Shown in pieces: positions 28,081 through 38,023 of a stretch of 64,000 nt of DNA. Where the stretch lies: the NCBI GenBank assembly GCA_022760735.1, contig JAKELU010000001.1:261607-325606 (forward strand), given 5' to 3'. The notes below the pieces were generated by a model. That model made no database searches and was not told where the DNA came from. It saw only the letters and a program-made list of their open reading frames with translations. Position numbers and translations under genes: made by a program. Position 1 is the first letter of the stretch, and each line of letters opens with the position of its first letter. The stretch comes from Firmicutes bacterium FC7. GTDB taxonomy: Bacteria; Bacillota; Clostridia; Tissierellales; Tissierellaceae.

Positions 28081-29418
28081 ATTCTCCCATTTATCTCCCC
28101 TATACCTTTTAACGAAGAAAATCATTCTTACATACCAATCGCAGATCATTGAAACCCATACTCCAAACATACCAACACCCATATGCTTAGCAAGTATAAT
28201 TCCAAACCCAACCCTTACAAACCACATTGACAAAATGCTTACAGTCATTGCATATTTTACATCATTTGAAGCCCTCAAGGTATTTGGCAGTGCAAATGCT
28301 AAAGGCCATACTATACATACATTTATGCCATAGAATAAGATAATCTTCCTTGCCATTGCTGCTGTTTCAGCTGACAAATTATAAGCTCTTAATATAAACG
28401 GCATAGCTATAAATATGATAATATTAATCACAACTTCTGCTATATAGGTATATTTAAGAAGCAACTTGGTATAGTATCTAGCCTGCTTATAGTCCCTTGC
28501 TCCAACACAATGACTTACTACGGTAACCATACCCAAGCCAATGGCTGTTCCTGGAAGAAATTGAAACTGTGTTATAGAACTACTAACAGCATTAGCAGTG
28601 ATTGCCGCTGTACCAAAGGTAGAAACAACACTCAATACCATTATCTTTCCCATTTGAAACATGCTGTTTTCTACTCCATTTGGGATACCGATTTTTAGTA
28701 TCTTACTTACCATTGAACTATTATATCTATAATTTGAGTAGTTATCTATATGAATTTTTAATTCAGGATTTCTTAATAAAATTATGATTATAAATGCAGC
28801 AACTAATCTAGATATTAAAGTCGGAATCGCAACACCCTCAACACCCATCTTAAAACCGTAGATCAAGATTGCATTTCCAACCACATTAATACCATTCATA
28901 ATAAGTGATACCTTCAAAGTTATCTTTGAATTTCCCATTGCTCTAAATAAAGCCGCTCCACTATTATATAAAGCAATAAATGGAATACTTGCAAATACTA
29001 TCATCATATAGGTACGAGCATAATTTTCTACATCCTGCTCTATGGCCCCAAAGACAACATTTAGAATAAAGTCCCTACCTAAATAAATAATGGCCATTAT
29101 AGCAAGAGAAATAAATGAAACAAATACGATTAATTGCTCCCCAGCTTTTATAGCCTTATCATCCCTATTCTCACCTAAATATTGACCAGCAACTACAGCA
29201 CCACCTGTAGCCAGAGCAGCAAACACATTTATGAGTAGAATATTTATAGAATCTACTAGAGAAACTGCTGATACTGCACTTTCTCCTACGCTGGCTACCA
29301 TTATTGAATCAGCCAGGCCTACTGCTACAGCTAAAAACTGCTCAAAAATCAGTGGTATTATTAGGTTAATCAGATTCCGCCTAGAAAATAATCTGTTTAT
29401 ACTTATTTTATTATCCAT
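28072..29418 (-). CDS. MATE-family multidrug/cation efflux transporter
   Basis: 448 residues with 12 hydrophobic helices in two similar halves. N-terminal LINLIIPLIFEQFLAVAVGLADSIMV and VAGQYLGENRDDKA, with the matching second-half SSITQFQFLPGTAIGLGMVTVVSHCVGA, are typical of MATE (NorM/MepA-like) pumps, which exchange drugs or metabolites for Na+ or H+. ATG preceded by GAAGGGA. The leader upstream holds a terminator-like hairpin that may control it. Substrate unknown. Confidence 0.93.
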   Translation of the reverse strand: MDNKISINRLFSRRNLINLIIPLIFEQFLAVAVGLADSIMVASVGESAVSAVSLVDSINILLINVFAALATGGAVVAGQYLGENRDDKAIKAGEQLIVFVSFISLAIMAIIYLGRDFILNVVFGAIEQDVENYARTYMMIVFASIPFIALYNSGAALFRAMGNSKITLKVSLIMNGINVVGNAILIYGFKMGVEGVAIPTLISRLVAAFIIIILLRNPELKIHIDNYSNYRYNSSMVSKILKIGIPNGVENSMFQMGKIMVLSVVSTFGTAAITANAVSSSITQFQFLPGTAIGLGMVTVVSHCVGARDYKQARYYTKLLLKYTYIAEVVINIIIFIAMPFILRAYNLSAETAAMARKIILFYGINVCIVWPLAFALPNTLRASNDVKYAMTVSILSMWFVRVGFGIILAKHMGVGMFGVWVSMICDWYVRMIFFVKRYRGDKWENKR

Positions 29419-29485
29419 CTATAACAAGTCCCTTCACTTTTAATTTAATGCAATAATCAACAATCTCCCTAGAATTAATTTAAAT

Positions 29486-29511
29486 AGAAAAAAGAGTAGA
29501 ATATCTACTCT
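29486..29511 (-). terminator. Terminator-like hairpin in the leader of the MATE gene
   Basis: AGAGTAGA and TCTACTCT flank three bases, followed on the minus strand by six Ts, 68 bases upstream of the MATE start. No gene is evident upstream on that strand in the 371-base gap (29419-29789), so it is either an attenuator or the end of a small RNA. The other side of the gap should hold the speD promoter; TTGGTT and TATAGT with a 16-base spacer (near 29718-29745) are possible. Confidence 0.55.
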
Positions 29512-29789
29512 ACATAAAGCAATTAAAGTTACTCAGTTATGCACTTTTTCTTCATAATACTTTATAATATCATAAATTTTTAAAAAATAAAGAGGTTAGT
29601 ATGAAAGAATAAATTTATGTAAGAATTATTTTCTAGTATTATTTATTCTACTTAAGTAAAAAAAATGAATATTAATGTATATACTAATTAAATGGGTGAA
29701 TTATCTATATCCTAAATTGGTTTCATCAATACTTAAAGTATAGTATAATAATACCTAATAAATACTATTGGTTAAGAAAGGAATGAGAG

Positions 29790-30587
29790 ATGAGCAAATT
29801 GAAACTTTATGGGTTTAATAACCTAACTAAGACACTTAGCTTTAACATTTATGATGTTTGTTACGCAGTTACCGAAGAGGATAAGCAAAAGTATATAGAA
29901 TATATTGACGAGCAATATAATTCTTCAAGACTTACTGAAATCCTAAGAAAGGTTACTGAAATTATAGGTGCAAATTTATTAAATATAGCAAAGCAGGATT
30001 ATGAACCTCAAGGAGCTAGCGTAAATTTCCTAATAACAGAAGAACCATTACCAGAGATCTGTGTTGATCCTACATGCAATAGAGGGGATTTTGCTGCAAC
30101 TCCTAGGAATGTCTTAGGTCATCTTGACAAAAGTCATATATCTGTTCACACTTACCCTGAATATCATCCAAATAAAGGAATAATGACCTTTAGAGTTGAT
30201 ATTGATGTATCCACTTGTGGCCAAATATCGCCACTAAAAGCACTTGATTTCTTAATTGAAAGCTTTGATTCAGATATTATAATATGTGACTACAGAGTTC
30301 GAGGATTCACAAGGGATATTGATGGAGAAAAATACTTTATTGACCATAAAATAAATACCATACAAGACTTTATATCAAAGAAAAATTTAGAACTTTATAA
30401 TAGTATAGATGTTAATGTTTATCAAGAAAATATCTTTCACACAAAAATGATACTAAAGGAACTAAAATTAGATAACTATCTCTTTGAAATGAAAGAAGAA
30501 GATTTAACAAAAGAACAAAGGGAAAATATTTTAAACAAGTTAAAAAAAGAAATGTATGAAATATACTATGGTAAAAATATAAATTAA
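29790..30587 (+). CDS. speD: S-adenosylmethionine decarboxylase proenzyme, Escherichia coli type
   Basis: 265 residues, close to the E. coli enzyme along its whole length rather than the short Bacillus/Thermotoga type. It starts [20 protein letters not shown] and contains [14 protein letters not shown] and [13 protein letters not shown]. Self-cleavage should occur before Ser115 in [13 protein letters not shown], generating the pyruvoyl group. It supplies decarboxylated AdoMet to SpeE, whose gene starts 15 bases downstream. The ATG follows AAAGGAATGAGAG. Confidence 0.97.
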   Translation: MSKLKLYGFNNLTKTLSFNIYDVCYAVTEEDKQKYIEYIDEQYNSSRLTEILRKVTEIIGANLLNIAKQDYEPQGASVNFLITEEPLPEICVDPTCNRGDFAATPRNVLGHLDKSHISVHTYPEYHPNKGIMTFRVDIDVSTCGQISPLKALDFLIESFDSDIIICDYRVRGFTRDIDGEKYFIDHKINTIQDFISKKNLELYNSIDVNVYQENIFHTKMILKELKLDNYLFEMKEEDLTKEQRENILNKLKKEMYEIYYGKNIN

Positions 30588-30602
30588 AGCAGGAGTGATT
30601 AA

Positions 30603-31451
30603 ATGAATTTATGGTATGAGGAATTTTATACTGAAAATACCAGATTTTTAATTAAGGTAAAGGAGCATTTCTATACAGAACAAACTCCTTTTCAAAGAAT
30701 AGACTTTTTCAAGTCTCATGACTACGGCACCTTCTTTACTCTAGATGGATATATGATGGTTAATGAAAAGGATGAATTCATATATCACGACATGATAGTT
30801 CACGTGCCAATGGCAGTAAATCCAGATATTAAAAAGGTGCTTGTAATAGGTGGTGGAGATGGTGGAACAGTAAGAGAGCTTACTAGATATAGTTCTATAG
30901 AATCCATTCATCTTGTAGAAATAGATGAAAGAGTCGTAAGACTTTGCCAAAAGTATCTACCACTAACCTCATCAAAGCTTGATGATGAAAGAGTAAGTAT
31001 GTTCTTTGAAGATGGGGTTAAATTTGTAAAGGATAAAGAAAATGCTTACGACTTAATAATCGTTGATTCGACAGACCCTATTGGCCCAGGCGAAGGACTA
31101 TTTACGCTAGATTTCTACAAAAATTGCTATAAAGCACTTAGTGAAAGTGGAATTCTAATTAATCAACATGAAAGCCCATATTACGACAAAGATGCTAAAG
31201 AGATGAAAAGAGCCCATAAGAAATTGAAGGATATATTCGAAATTTGTAAGGTATATCAATATCATATGCCTACCTATGCTTCAGGCCATTGGTTATTTGG
31301 TTTTGCAAGTAAATCACTTGATCCCATAAAGGATCATAAAAAAGAAAAATGGGAAAGCCTAGGGTTAAAAACTAAGTATTATAATTCAGAAATTCATAAG
31401 GGTGCCTTTGCATTGCCTACCTATGTAATAGAAATTCTAAATGAAGAATAG
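30603..31451 (+). CDS. speE: Spermidine synthase
   Basis: 282-residue aminopropyltransferase that joins decarboxylated AdoMet to putrescine. The nucleoside-binding GGGDGGTVRELTRY, VEIDERVV and the active-site DSTDPIGPGEGLF are intact; N-terminal WYEEFYTE and TPFQRIDFF are standard. Forms an operon with speD and ends at a strong terminator. No arginine or ornithine decarboxylase gene is in the window, so putrescine must come from elsewhere. Confidence 0.96.
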   Translation: MNLWYEEFYTENTRFLIKVKEHFYTEQTPFQRIDFFKSHDYGTFFTLDGYMMVNEKDEFIYHDMIVHVPMAVNPDIKKVLVIGGGDGGTVRELTRYSSIESIHLVEIDERVVRLCQKYLPLTSSKLDDERVSMFFEDGVKFVKDKENAYDLIIVDSTDPIGPGEGLFTLDFYKNCYKALSESGILINQHESPYYDKDAKEMKRAHKKLKDIFEICKVYQYHMPTYASGHWLFGFASKSLDPIKDHKKEKWESLGLKTKYYNSEIHKGAFALPTYVIEILNEE

Positions 31452-31454
31452 CAT

Positions 31455-31495
31455 AAGATAAGGACTCCACTTTTTTGGAATCCTTATCTTTTTTA
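31455..31495. terminator. Bidirectional terminator between speE and the CBS-ACT gene
   Basis: AAGATAAGGACTCCA and TGGAATCCTTATCTT pair with one mismatch around six Ts, followed by TTTT on +. The minus strand after the CBS-ACT stop also offers the hairpin. Confidence 0.85.
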
Positions 31496-32119
31496 TTAGA
31501 ATACTCTAAATCCTTTATTTTTAATTTTAACTATTAGATCGTCTAAATTATCAGTTTCTACCTTAATTAAATTTCTTAAATACCCATCCTCTGTAGTACC
31601 TATAATAGCAATATTTATAATATTTACATTCTCTTCCTTTAGCAATTCAGTAAATTTGGCTAATTGACCTGGTACATCTAGCATGTCTACCACTACTTTA
31701 AGTCCTCTACCCAATCCCATTATCTTAGAAAAGGCATTAAATATGGAAGAGTGTGTCAATATACCAACAAATTCATTTTGTGAATTTATAACCGAAAGAT
31801 AAGGAATCTTCATTTGACTCAACAAGTATGATGCCTTCTCAATTTCATCATTATCGTATATAATTTGAATTTTTTCAGTATATAGGTCCTTTACCTTCTT
31901 ACTTGATATATATTCGAGAAAGCTCTTATAATTCTCTTCTACATATCCCCTATATATGGTCTCCTTCATAATGGTTCCCTTTAGCTCTTCATTATTGTTG
32001 ACTACTGGAAGAGCAAGGAAATTATTTGTCGCCATTTTTTTCAACGCACTTTCTAAGCTTTCTTCAAGACCTGCTAAAATCAACTTATCCTTTTCAAGCA
32101 TGTGATTCATAACAAACAT
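31496..32119 (-). CDS. CBS-CBS-ACT domain protein (AcuB-like)
   Basis: 207 residues. Two CBS motifs span ~1-130 (ESALKKMATNNFLALPVVN; EKASYLLSQMKIPYLSVIN), followed by an ACT domain (~138-207, VVVDMLDVPGQLAKFTELLK). CBS pairs bind adenine nucleotides and ACT domains bind amino acids, so it is a small-ligand sensor without an output domain. It lies 91 bases after nagA on the same strand and may belong to that transcript. AGGTGG precedes its ATG. Actual partner unknown. Confidence 0.82.
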   Translation of the reverse strand: MFVMNHMLEKDKLILAGLEESLESALKKMATNNFLALPVVNNNEELKGTIMKETIYRGYVEENYKSFLEYISSKKVKDLYTEKIQIIYDNDEIEKASYLLSQMKIPYLSVINSQNEFVGILTHSSIFNAFSKIMGLGRGLKVVVDMLDVPGQLAKFTELLKEENVNIINIAIIGTTEDGYLRNLIKVETDNLDDLIVKIKNKGFRVF

Positions 32120-32210
32120 TTAAGCCCACCTCCATTTAATTAAGGCCACAAAGACACAAGTACACTAAATACTTATAATAAGTATACCAATTAATTACAT
32201 ACTTTAATCC

Positions 32211-33410
32211 TTAAATTAGACCCATATTTTCGACTTTTCTACCCATCAACATAACTAACCTTATGTTCAAACTATCATCAAAAATAATCAAATCTGCATC
32301 TTTGCCTATTTCAATACTTCCCTTTCTATCATTTATGTCTAAAGCTTTAGCTGGATTTATAGTTGCCATCTTAACTGCCTCATATAAGGACGTATTTAAT
32401 TTTTTAACCATATAATATACTGACTTTCTTAAATCTGTAGTAGAGCCTGCAAGATTACCTGAACTAAGCCTTGCTATCCCATCTTTCACATATACCTTTT
32501 GTCCTCCAAATTCATATTCTCCATCATTAAGTCCTGCTGCTCTCATGGAATCTGATACCAATATGACCTTATCATAACCCTTAACTTTAATGGTTAATAA
32601 AATTGTAGCATCATGGAGATGAACTCCATCTGCTATGATCTCGCAATATACTCTGTCATCAACTAAAGATGCACCCACTGGCCCTGGTTCCCTATGATTA
32701 AAGGAGCTCATACCGTTAAAGAGATGAGTTGCTATTGTAATTCCCTTATCTATGGCCCTTATCACCTGGTCATACTTTGCATCTGTATGAGCTAAGGTAA
32801 CTCTTATTCCCTCATTTCTTAAATACTCTATTACATCTAATGCCCCTTCTAATTCTGGAGCAATTGATACCATTTTTACACTTCCCTCTGATACTTCTAA
32901 TAGTTCACTTATAACTTTCAAATCTGGATTTATTATATACTTCTCATTTTGGGCACCCTTTTTTGTTGGATTAAAAAAAGGTCCTTCTAGGTGGACTCCA
33001 ATGAGGTTGGTGTTCTTTCTTTTATTAATATATTCTTTAACATTTTTTATAGCTCTTTTGGTATCATCCAATGATGAAGTAATGACCGTTCCAAGAAAAG
33101 ATGTGACTCCATTTTTTATATTGTATTCTGCTATCATATCTAGAGCATGATAGTATCCATCGACTATATCAAAGCCAGAGTTTCCATGGGTATGAATATC
33201 TATAAAACCGGGGCTTAAGTAATTATGATTTCCATCTATAACTTCATAGTCCCCAATAGATACCAAAGAATCAATACTTCTAGAATTATCTATATCCATA
33301 AAAGGCATGATATCTACTATCTTACCATCTTCTATAATTACACAGTAGTTTTCTAAGACTTTATCAGGAAGTACCACTTTTACATTTTTAATTACCGTTT
33401 TTCCCTTCAT
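32211..33410 (-). CDS. nagA: N-acetylglucosamine-6-phosphate deacetylase
   Basis: 399-residue amidohydrolase removing acetate from GlcNAc-6-phosphate. Metal and substrate motifs: FIDIHTHGNSGFD, HLEGPFF, LAHTDA, THLFNGMSSFNHREPG, and catalytic Asp in ILVSDSM. Start revised to the ATG after CCGGAGG (MKGKTVIKN). It sits at the downstream end of the ribose-type ABC/oxidoreductase block with no nagB, PTS or sugar kinase in view, which points to an N-acetylated sugar as the block's product. Confidence 0.9.
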   Translation of the reverse strand: MKGKTVIKNVKVVLPDKVLENYCVIIEDGKIVDIMPFMDIDNSRSIDSLVSIGDYEVIDGNHNYLSPGFIDIHTHGNSGFDIVDGYYHALDMIAEYNIKNGVTSFLGTVITSSLDDTKRAIKNVKEYINKRKNTNLIGVHLEGPFFNPTKKGAQNEKYIINPDLKVISELLEVSEGSVKMVSIAPELEGALDVIEYLRNEGIRVTLAHTDAKYDQVIRAIDKGITIATHLFNGMSSFNHREPGPVGASLVDDRVYCEIIADGVHLHDATILLTIKVKGYDKVILVSDSMRAAGLNDGEYEFGGQKVYVKDGIARLSSGNLAGSTTDLRKSVYYMVKKLNTSLYEAVKMATINPAKALDINDRKGSIEIGKDADLIIFDDSLNIRLVMLMGRKVENMGLI

Positions 33411-33456
33411 TTTTAAACCTCCGGTCCAAGCCATATAGGAGCAGAAAAATCTGCTC

Positions 33457-34371
33457 CTATATTACAAATTGCTCAAGGTATTTCTTTGATAGTCTTAAAC
33501 TATCTAATATCCTTTCCTCACTATCCTCAAAGGCTCTATCCTCTACCTCTACACAGGCATATCCATTAAATCCTATATCGTTTAGTGCAGAAACAAATGC
33601 TCCCCAATTTACATCTCCCAACCCAGGTAGCTTTGGACTCATGTATTCCAATGGATAAGCCATTATTCCAACATTCTTAAGTTTATCCTTATGAACCTTT
33701 ATATCCTTAAAATGAACATGGAAAATTCTATCCTTAAATTCATAAATTGGGGCTACATAGTCCATCATCTGCCATATAAAATGGCTTGGATCAAAGTTTA
33801 TTCCAAAGTTTTTATTAGGAGCTATTTCAAATATCCTTCTCCAAATATCTGGAGATGTGAAAAGATTCTGGCCTCCAGGCCACTGATTGTTATCAAATAG
33901 CATAGGACAGTTTTCTATGGCTATTTTAACTCCTTTCTCTTCTGCGTAGTCTATAATGTCTGGCCACACTTCTTTAAATAGTTCAATATTTTCCTCTACA
34001 CTCTTATATTGATTTCTTCCAACAAAGGTAGTCACCATATTTATACCTAGCAAATGACTTGCATCTATTACCTTATATAGATGAGCTACATTTGCTTTTC
34101 TCATTTCAATATTATTGCCTATAGTGTTTGGATAGAATGCAAGGGATGATATTTCCACTTTTCTTTTACTGCAATAATTTTTTATATAATCTGCTGTATC
34201 TATGGTCAAATTTGCCACATCTATATGGCTTACTCCTGCATATCTTCGTTCTGCATCACCTTTAGGCCAACAAGCCATTTCGACACAATTATATCCAAGG
34301 TCCCTAGCCGTATCTATTACTCTTTCAAAGCTATAATCTGCTAATATGGCACTGACAAAACCAAGCTTCAT
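33457..34371 (-). CDS. Sugar phosphate isomerase/epimerase-fold (AP endonuclease 2 TIM barrel) protein
   Basis: 304 residues, divalent-metal TIM barrel. Candidate ligands are Glu in IAIENCPM, Asp in NFDPSH, His in HVHFKD and Glu in VEVEDRAFED. Family members epimerise sugars, but several act on 3-keto glycosides by beta-elimination or hydration. It is ten bases downstream of a Gfo/Idh/MocA dehydrogenase gene and just before nagA, which supports a joint keto-sugar step. The exact reaction cannot be read from sequence. Confidence 0.85.
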   Translation of the reverse strand: MKLGFVSAILADYSFERVIDTARDLGYNCVEMACWPKGDAERRYAGVSHIDVANLTIDTADYIKNYCSKRKVEISSLAFYPNTIGNNIEMRKANVAHLYKVIDASHLLGINMVTTFVGRNQYKSVEENIELFKEVWPDIIDYAEEKGVKIAIENCPMLFDNNQWPGGQNLFTSPDIWRRIFEIAPNKNFGINFDPSHFIWQMMDYVAPIYEFKDRIFHVHFKDIKVHKDKLKNVGIMAYPLEYMSPKLPGLGDVNWGAFVSALNDIGFNGYACVEVEDRAFEDSEERILDSLRLSKKYLEQFVI

Positions 34372-34381
34372 GATACCCCTC

Positions 34382-35422
34382 CTAATCCTGAGCTATTTTA
34401 ACGGTCCTTCCAGTATTTGAAGATTCGATACTTGCAAATATTACCTTCATTGAACTTAGTGCATTATGGCAAGAAAGCTCTGTTTCCTTATCCTCCATAA
34501 TTGCCTCTACAAATAGGTCTATTACCCCTGATTTTGTTTGATTGTCATTAGTCTGAATGGATTCTATTTCGTATAATATTTTCTGTCCGTTATTTAGCAT
34601 TACCTTTATTGAATAATTAGGGTCATCATAGATTCTCATGATCCCCTTTGTACCATAGAGGATAGTGCTATTGTCCTCCGGGCCATAATATGTCCAGCTG
34701 GCTGTCATATTACCCATAATTCCGTTATCCATTTTGTAAATGCAAAAGGCGTTATCATCTACTTCTATTAAATTTCCATCTGCATCCCTCTTATCCAATG
34801 TAGAAAGCTTAGCTGTAGTCTCCACTATTTTATGCCCAATCAAATATTGGATTAGATATGTTTTATGAACTCCCAAATCTGCCATAGCTCCCATTGCTGC
34901 TGCATTCTTATCAAAGAACCAGGTGTTAGGGCCTGGGTTTATACTCCAAGTCTCTGGTCCACTATGCCCAAAAGTAGTCTTAAATGTTAAGATATCGCCT
35001 ATAAGTCCGCTATCAATTAACTCCTTAGCCTTTTTATGTGCCGGTGTCAGCAGCTGGTTGTGCCCAATTAATAGTTTCTTCCCACTTTCATTTGCTGCAC
35101 GAACCATATCTTCACAGTCCTTTAAAGTTGTTGCCATAGGCTTCTCACATAGGACATGCTTTCCTGCCCTAAGCGCAGCTATGGTTATTTCAGCATGTAG
35201 ATGATTTGATACACAAACACTTACGGCATCTATATTTGGTTCATTTATTAGTTCATCATAGGTTTCATATGCCTTTCCTCCGTTGATCTTTGCCAAATTT
35301 TCTGCTCTGCTATATGTTCTGTCATAGTAACCTATAATTTCACACTTATCATTATCCAAATATTCAGGAATGTGTCTTACCTGAGCAATTTTTCCGCATC
35401 CAATAATCCCAATTCTTAACAT
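34382..35422 (-). CDS. Gfo/Idh/MocA family NAD(P)-dependent sugar dehydrogenase
   Basis: 346 residues. N-terminal Rossmann domain (LRIGIIGCGKIAQVRHIPEY), the family EKP motif in HVLCEKPMATT, and the substrate-domain D-x-G-x-H motif in ADLGVHKTY (residues ~180-190). Start revised to an ATG 6 bases after AGGAGG; the longer frame would run into the permease gene. Second dehydrogenase of the block, placed between the ABC permease and an epimerase-fold gene. Substrate unknown; oxidation at C3 of a glycoside is a reasonable guess. Confidence 0.88.
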   Translation of the reverse strand: MLRIGIIGCGKIAQVRHIPEYLDNDKCEIIGYYDRTYSRAENLAKINGGKAYETYDELINEPNIDAVSVCVSNHLHAEITIAALRAGKHVLCEKPMATTLKDCEDMVRAANESGKKLLIGHNQLLTPAHKKAKELIDSGLIGDILTFKTTFGHSGPETWSINPGPNTWFFDKNAAAMGAMADLGVHKTYLIQYLIGHKIVETTAKLSTLDKRDADGNLIEVDDNAFCIYKMDNGIMGNMTASWTYYGPEDNSTILYGTKGIMRIYDDPNYSIKVMLNNGQKILYEIESIQTNDNQTKSGVIDLFVEAIMEDKETELSCHNALSSMKVIFASIESSNTGRTVKIAQD

Positions 35423-35438
35423 GTTTATCCTCCTTTTA

Positions 35439-36446
35439 TTAAGACTTTTCCTTCTTCTGAAGAAGTACGGCACATACTACTATAAATCCTTTAAAGGCTT
35501 CCCTTAAAAATGGTGGTACTCCAAAAAGATTAAGTAGGTTGTTCATTACAGCAATAATAAGCATTCCAAACACAGTCCCAATTATTGTACCTCTTCCACC
35601 GCTCATGCTGGTTCCACCTACTACAGCTGCAGCTATGGCGTCCATTTCATTTCCGCTTCCTGCGTTTGCAAAGTCCATAGAGCCAATTCTTGAAACTTGA
35701 ATAATTGCTGCTATGGCTACTAGAACTCCCATTAGCGAATATACCCTTCTTTTTACTCGTTCAACATTAACTCCTGAAAGCCTTGCTGCTTTTTCATTGG
35801 AACCTACAGCTATGACTTGGCGCCCAAAAATAGTTCTATTAGATACATAATACAGGATTGCAGCTATAATTAGCCAGTATATTATTGGCATAGGCATTAA
35901 AGTACCTATTCTAAAGCTTGAAATTTGCAAAAAAGAAGTAGGAACTGTTGGGTTATATCCTTGCATAAAGTGCTGGGTTACACTTCTAAATATCTTCATA
36001 GCACCTAAGGTAGCTATAAAAGGAGGTATCTTTCCTTTTGTTATCAATAATCCTATCCCAGTACCAAGTAAATATCCAAGAATTATAGCAAGTATTATTG
36101 TAATTACATAGGCTGGAACTCCTGTAAGCCCTATACCACCAAGGATCCCCTTTGGTCCTGTATCTATAAGCATCATGATTACAGCGCCTGTTGCTACTAA
36201 GGTAGAACCTACAGCCAAGTCAATACCACCTGATATGATTACAAAGGTCATGCCTAGTGCCATAATTCCTACACCTGCATTGTTTCTTAATATATTTATC
36301 CAGTTATTGATCCATGAAGTAAACCAGCTTCCAAAGGAGTCATAATCAAAGCCTAGTACTATGGTCTGTAAAATGACCATAATAAGGAAGGCTATAGCTA
36401 TGCTAAATACAGGTTCATCGTTCCACTTCTCCTTAAACCATTTCAT
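35439..36446 (-). CDS. Sugar ABC transporter permease, RbsC type
   Basis: 335 residues with about eight to ten helices, BPD_transp_2 family. Conserved ALGMTFVIISGGIDLAVGS, GKIPPFIATLGAMKI, GSNEKAARLSGVNVERVKRRVYSLMG and DAIAAAVVGGTSMSGGRGTIIG identify the ribose/galactose importer class. Starts directly after the ATPase gene (adjacent codons), so the two are coupled. Confidence 0.93.
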   Translation of the reverse strand: MKWFKEKWNDEPVFSIAIAFLIMVILQTIVLGFDYDSFGSWFTSWINNWINILRNNAGVGIMALGMTFVIISGGIDLAVGSTLVATGAVIMMLIDTGPKGILGGIGLTGVPAYVITIILAIILGYLLGTGIGLLITKGKIPPFIATLGAMKIFRSVTQHFMQGYNPTVPTSFLQISSFRIGTLMPMPIIYWLIIAAILYYVSNRTIFGRQVIAVGSNEKAARLSGVNVERVKRRVYSLMGVLVAIAAIIQVSRIGSMDFANAGSGNEMDAIAAAVVGGTSMSGGRGTIIGTVFGMLIIAVMNNLLNLFGVPPFLREAFKGFIVVCAVLLQKKEKS

Positions 36447-37952
36447 TTATTGCTCCCCCCTTTGTACAGCGCTTAATTCTCCCCCAGTAGCCAGTCTCAT
36501 AATGTCATGTTCATTCATGGTTGTTCCACTAACTTCTCCCTGTAAGACGCCGTGAAACATGATAAGTGCCCTATCGCAAATACGTATAATTTCCTGAGCC
36601 TCACTTGATAGCACAATAATAGCCATATTCTTCTTGGCAAGCTCTGAAATTATATCGTAAATATCCTCTTTAGCCCCCACATCTACACCTTGTGTAGGGT
36701 TGTCTAGAATAAGAACTTTAGGATTTGCAGAAAGCCATTTTGCAAGGACTACCTTCTGCTGATTTCCACCTGATAAGTTATTTATGTTGTCAGTAATTTT
36801 ATTTAATTTAATTCTCAAGGACTTAACTTGTTTTTGAAAAATATCCTTATGTTTAGAACTATCTATGACTCCTCTTTTAGAAAACATAGGCCAAGTAACT
36901 ATTGAAGCATTTTCTATTATATTCATGTCTTTTAAAATTCCATTTTCTTTTCTATTCTTAGGTAAATATCCTATTCCTTTTTGTAATGCTTGTTCTGTAC
37001 TATGAATTTTAATCTCCTTACCTTCTAAGAAAATCTTGCCAGACTGAATGTCCTCTGCACCAAAAATAGCTTGAAACAACTCGCTTCTACCATCGCCTAG
37101 AAGTCCCGTTACGCCTAATATTTCACCCTTTCTTACAGAAAAACTTATGTCCCTGAAGGCATGAGCATGGGTTAGCTTTTCTACTCTTAAAACCTCTTCT
37201 CCAAGCTCGTGCCTCCTTAAGAATCTATCTGTAAAAACATCGTAGCCAACCATATAGCGAGCCAAATCATCAGGGGTAATAAATTTGACCATACCCTCTG
37301 CTACTAGCTTACCATCTCTAAGAACCATATATCTTTCACAGATTTCCATAACTTCATTTAGCTTATGGGAAATAAATATAATTCCGACTCCTCGATCCCT
37401 TAGAGTTCTCATCATTTTAAATACTCTCTTGATTTCTGGCTCAGTAAGGGAGGTTGTTGGCTCATCCATGATGATTACTGATGCATTCATCATAATAGCC
37501 CTACATATTTCTACAATTTGTTTATATGATGCATCTAAATCTCGAACCATGGTCTTTGGATTAAGATCCACATTTATCTCTTTAAAGACATTTTTCGTCT
37601 CTTCTATCATCTTCTCTAGGTCAAGTCTGCCTCTTTTATTTCTAATTTCCCTTCCAAGAAACATATTCTCATAAATAGGTAGATCATTTATTAAGTTTAA
37701 CTCCTGATGAATAAAGGCAATTCCTGAATTTAAAGAATCAGAAGGATTGTTAAATTCAACCTTTTTTCCATTAATGTAAATCTCTCCTGAGTCCATTTTT
37801 ACTACTCCGCCTAATATGTTCATAAGTGTAGATTTACCTGCACCATTCTCCCCAATTAACGCACAAATCTCACCATCGTTTATGGTAATGGATACATTTT
37901 TTAATACTACATTGCTACCAAAGGACTTTTTTATATTTTTCATCTCAATCAC
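36447..37952 (-). CDS. Sugar ABC transporter ATPase, RbsA type with two ATPase domains
   Basis: 501 residues holding tandem ABC domains. The first has Walker A GENGAGKST and Walker B VIIMDEPTTSLTEPEI. The second has the degenerate Walker A GLLGDGRSE that is normal for this class, with signature LSGGNQQKVVLAKWL and Walker B VLILDNPTQGVDVGAK. Works as the motor for the RbsC-type permease. Upstream is a small stem-loop separating it from the receptor gene. Confidence 0.94.
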   Translation of the reverse strand: MIEMKNIKKSFGSNVVLKNVSITINDGEICALIGENGAGKSTLMNILGGVVKMDSGEIYINGKKVEFNNPSDSLNSGIAFIHQELNLINDLPIYENMFLGREIRNKRGRLDLEKMIEETKNVFKEINVDLNPKTMVRDLDASYKQIVEICRAIMMNASVIIMDEPTTSLTEPEIKRVFKMMRTLRDRGVGIIFISHKLNEVMEICERYMVLRDGKLVAEGMVKFITPDDLARYMVGYDVFTDRFLRRHELGEEVLRVEKLTHAHAFRDISFSVRKGEILGVTGLLGDGRSELFQAIFGAEDIQSGKIFLEGKEIKIHSTEQALQKGIGYLPKNRKENGILKDMNIIENASIVTWPMFSKRGVIDSSKHKDIFQKQVKSLRIKLNKITDNINNLSGGNQQKVVLAKWLSANPKVLILDNPTQGVDVGAKEDIYDIISELAKKNMAIIVLSSEAQEIIRICDRALIMFHGVLQGEVSGTTMNEHDIMRLATGGELSAVQRGEQ

Positions 37953-37985
37953 AAAATCACACCCATTCTATATAGGTAGAATAGA

Positions 37986-38005
37986 GGTTATGGAAAACCA
38001 TAACC
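37986..38005 (-). other. Intercistronic stem-loop between sugar receptor and ATPase genes
   Basis: GGTTATGG and CCATAACC flank four bases. Without a T-run it is more likely an mRNA-stabilising or partly terminating structure that favours expression of the receptor upstream. Confidence 0.6.
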
Positions 38006-38023
38006 CCTTAGACATATTAAGAA

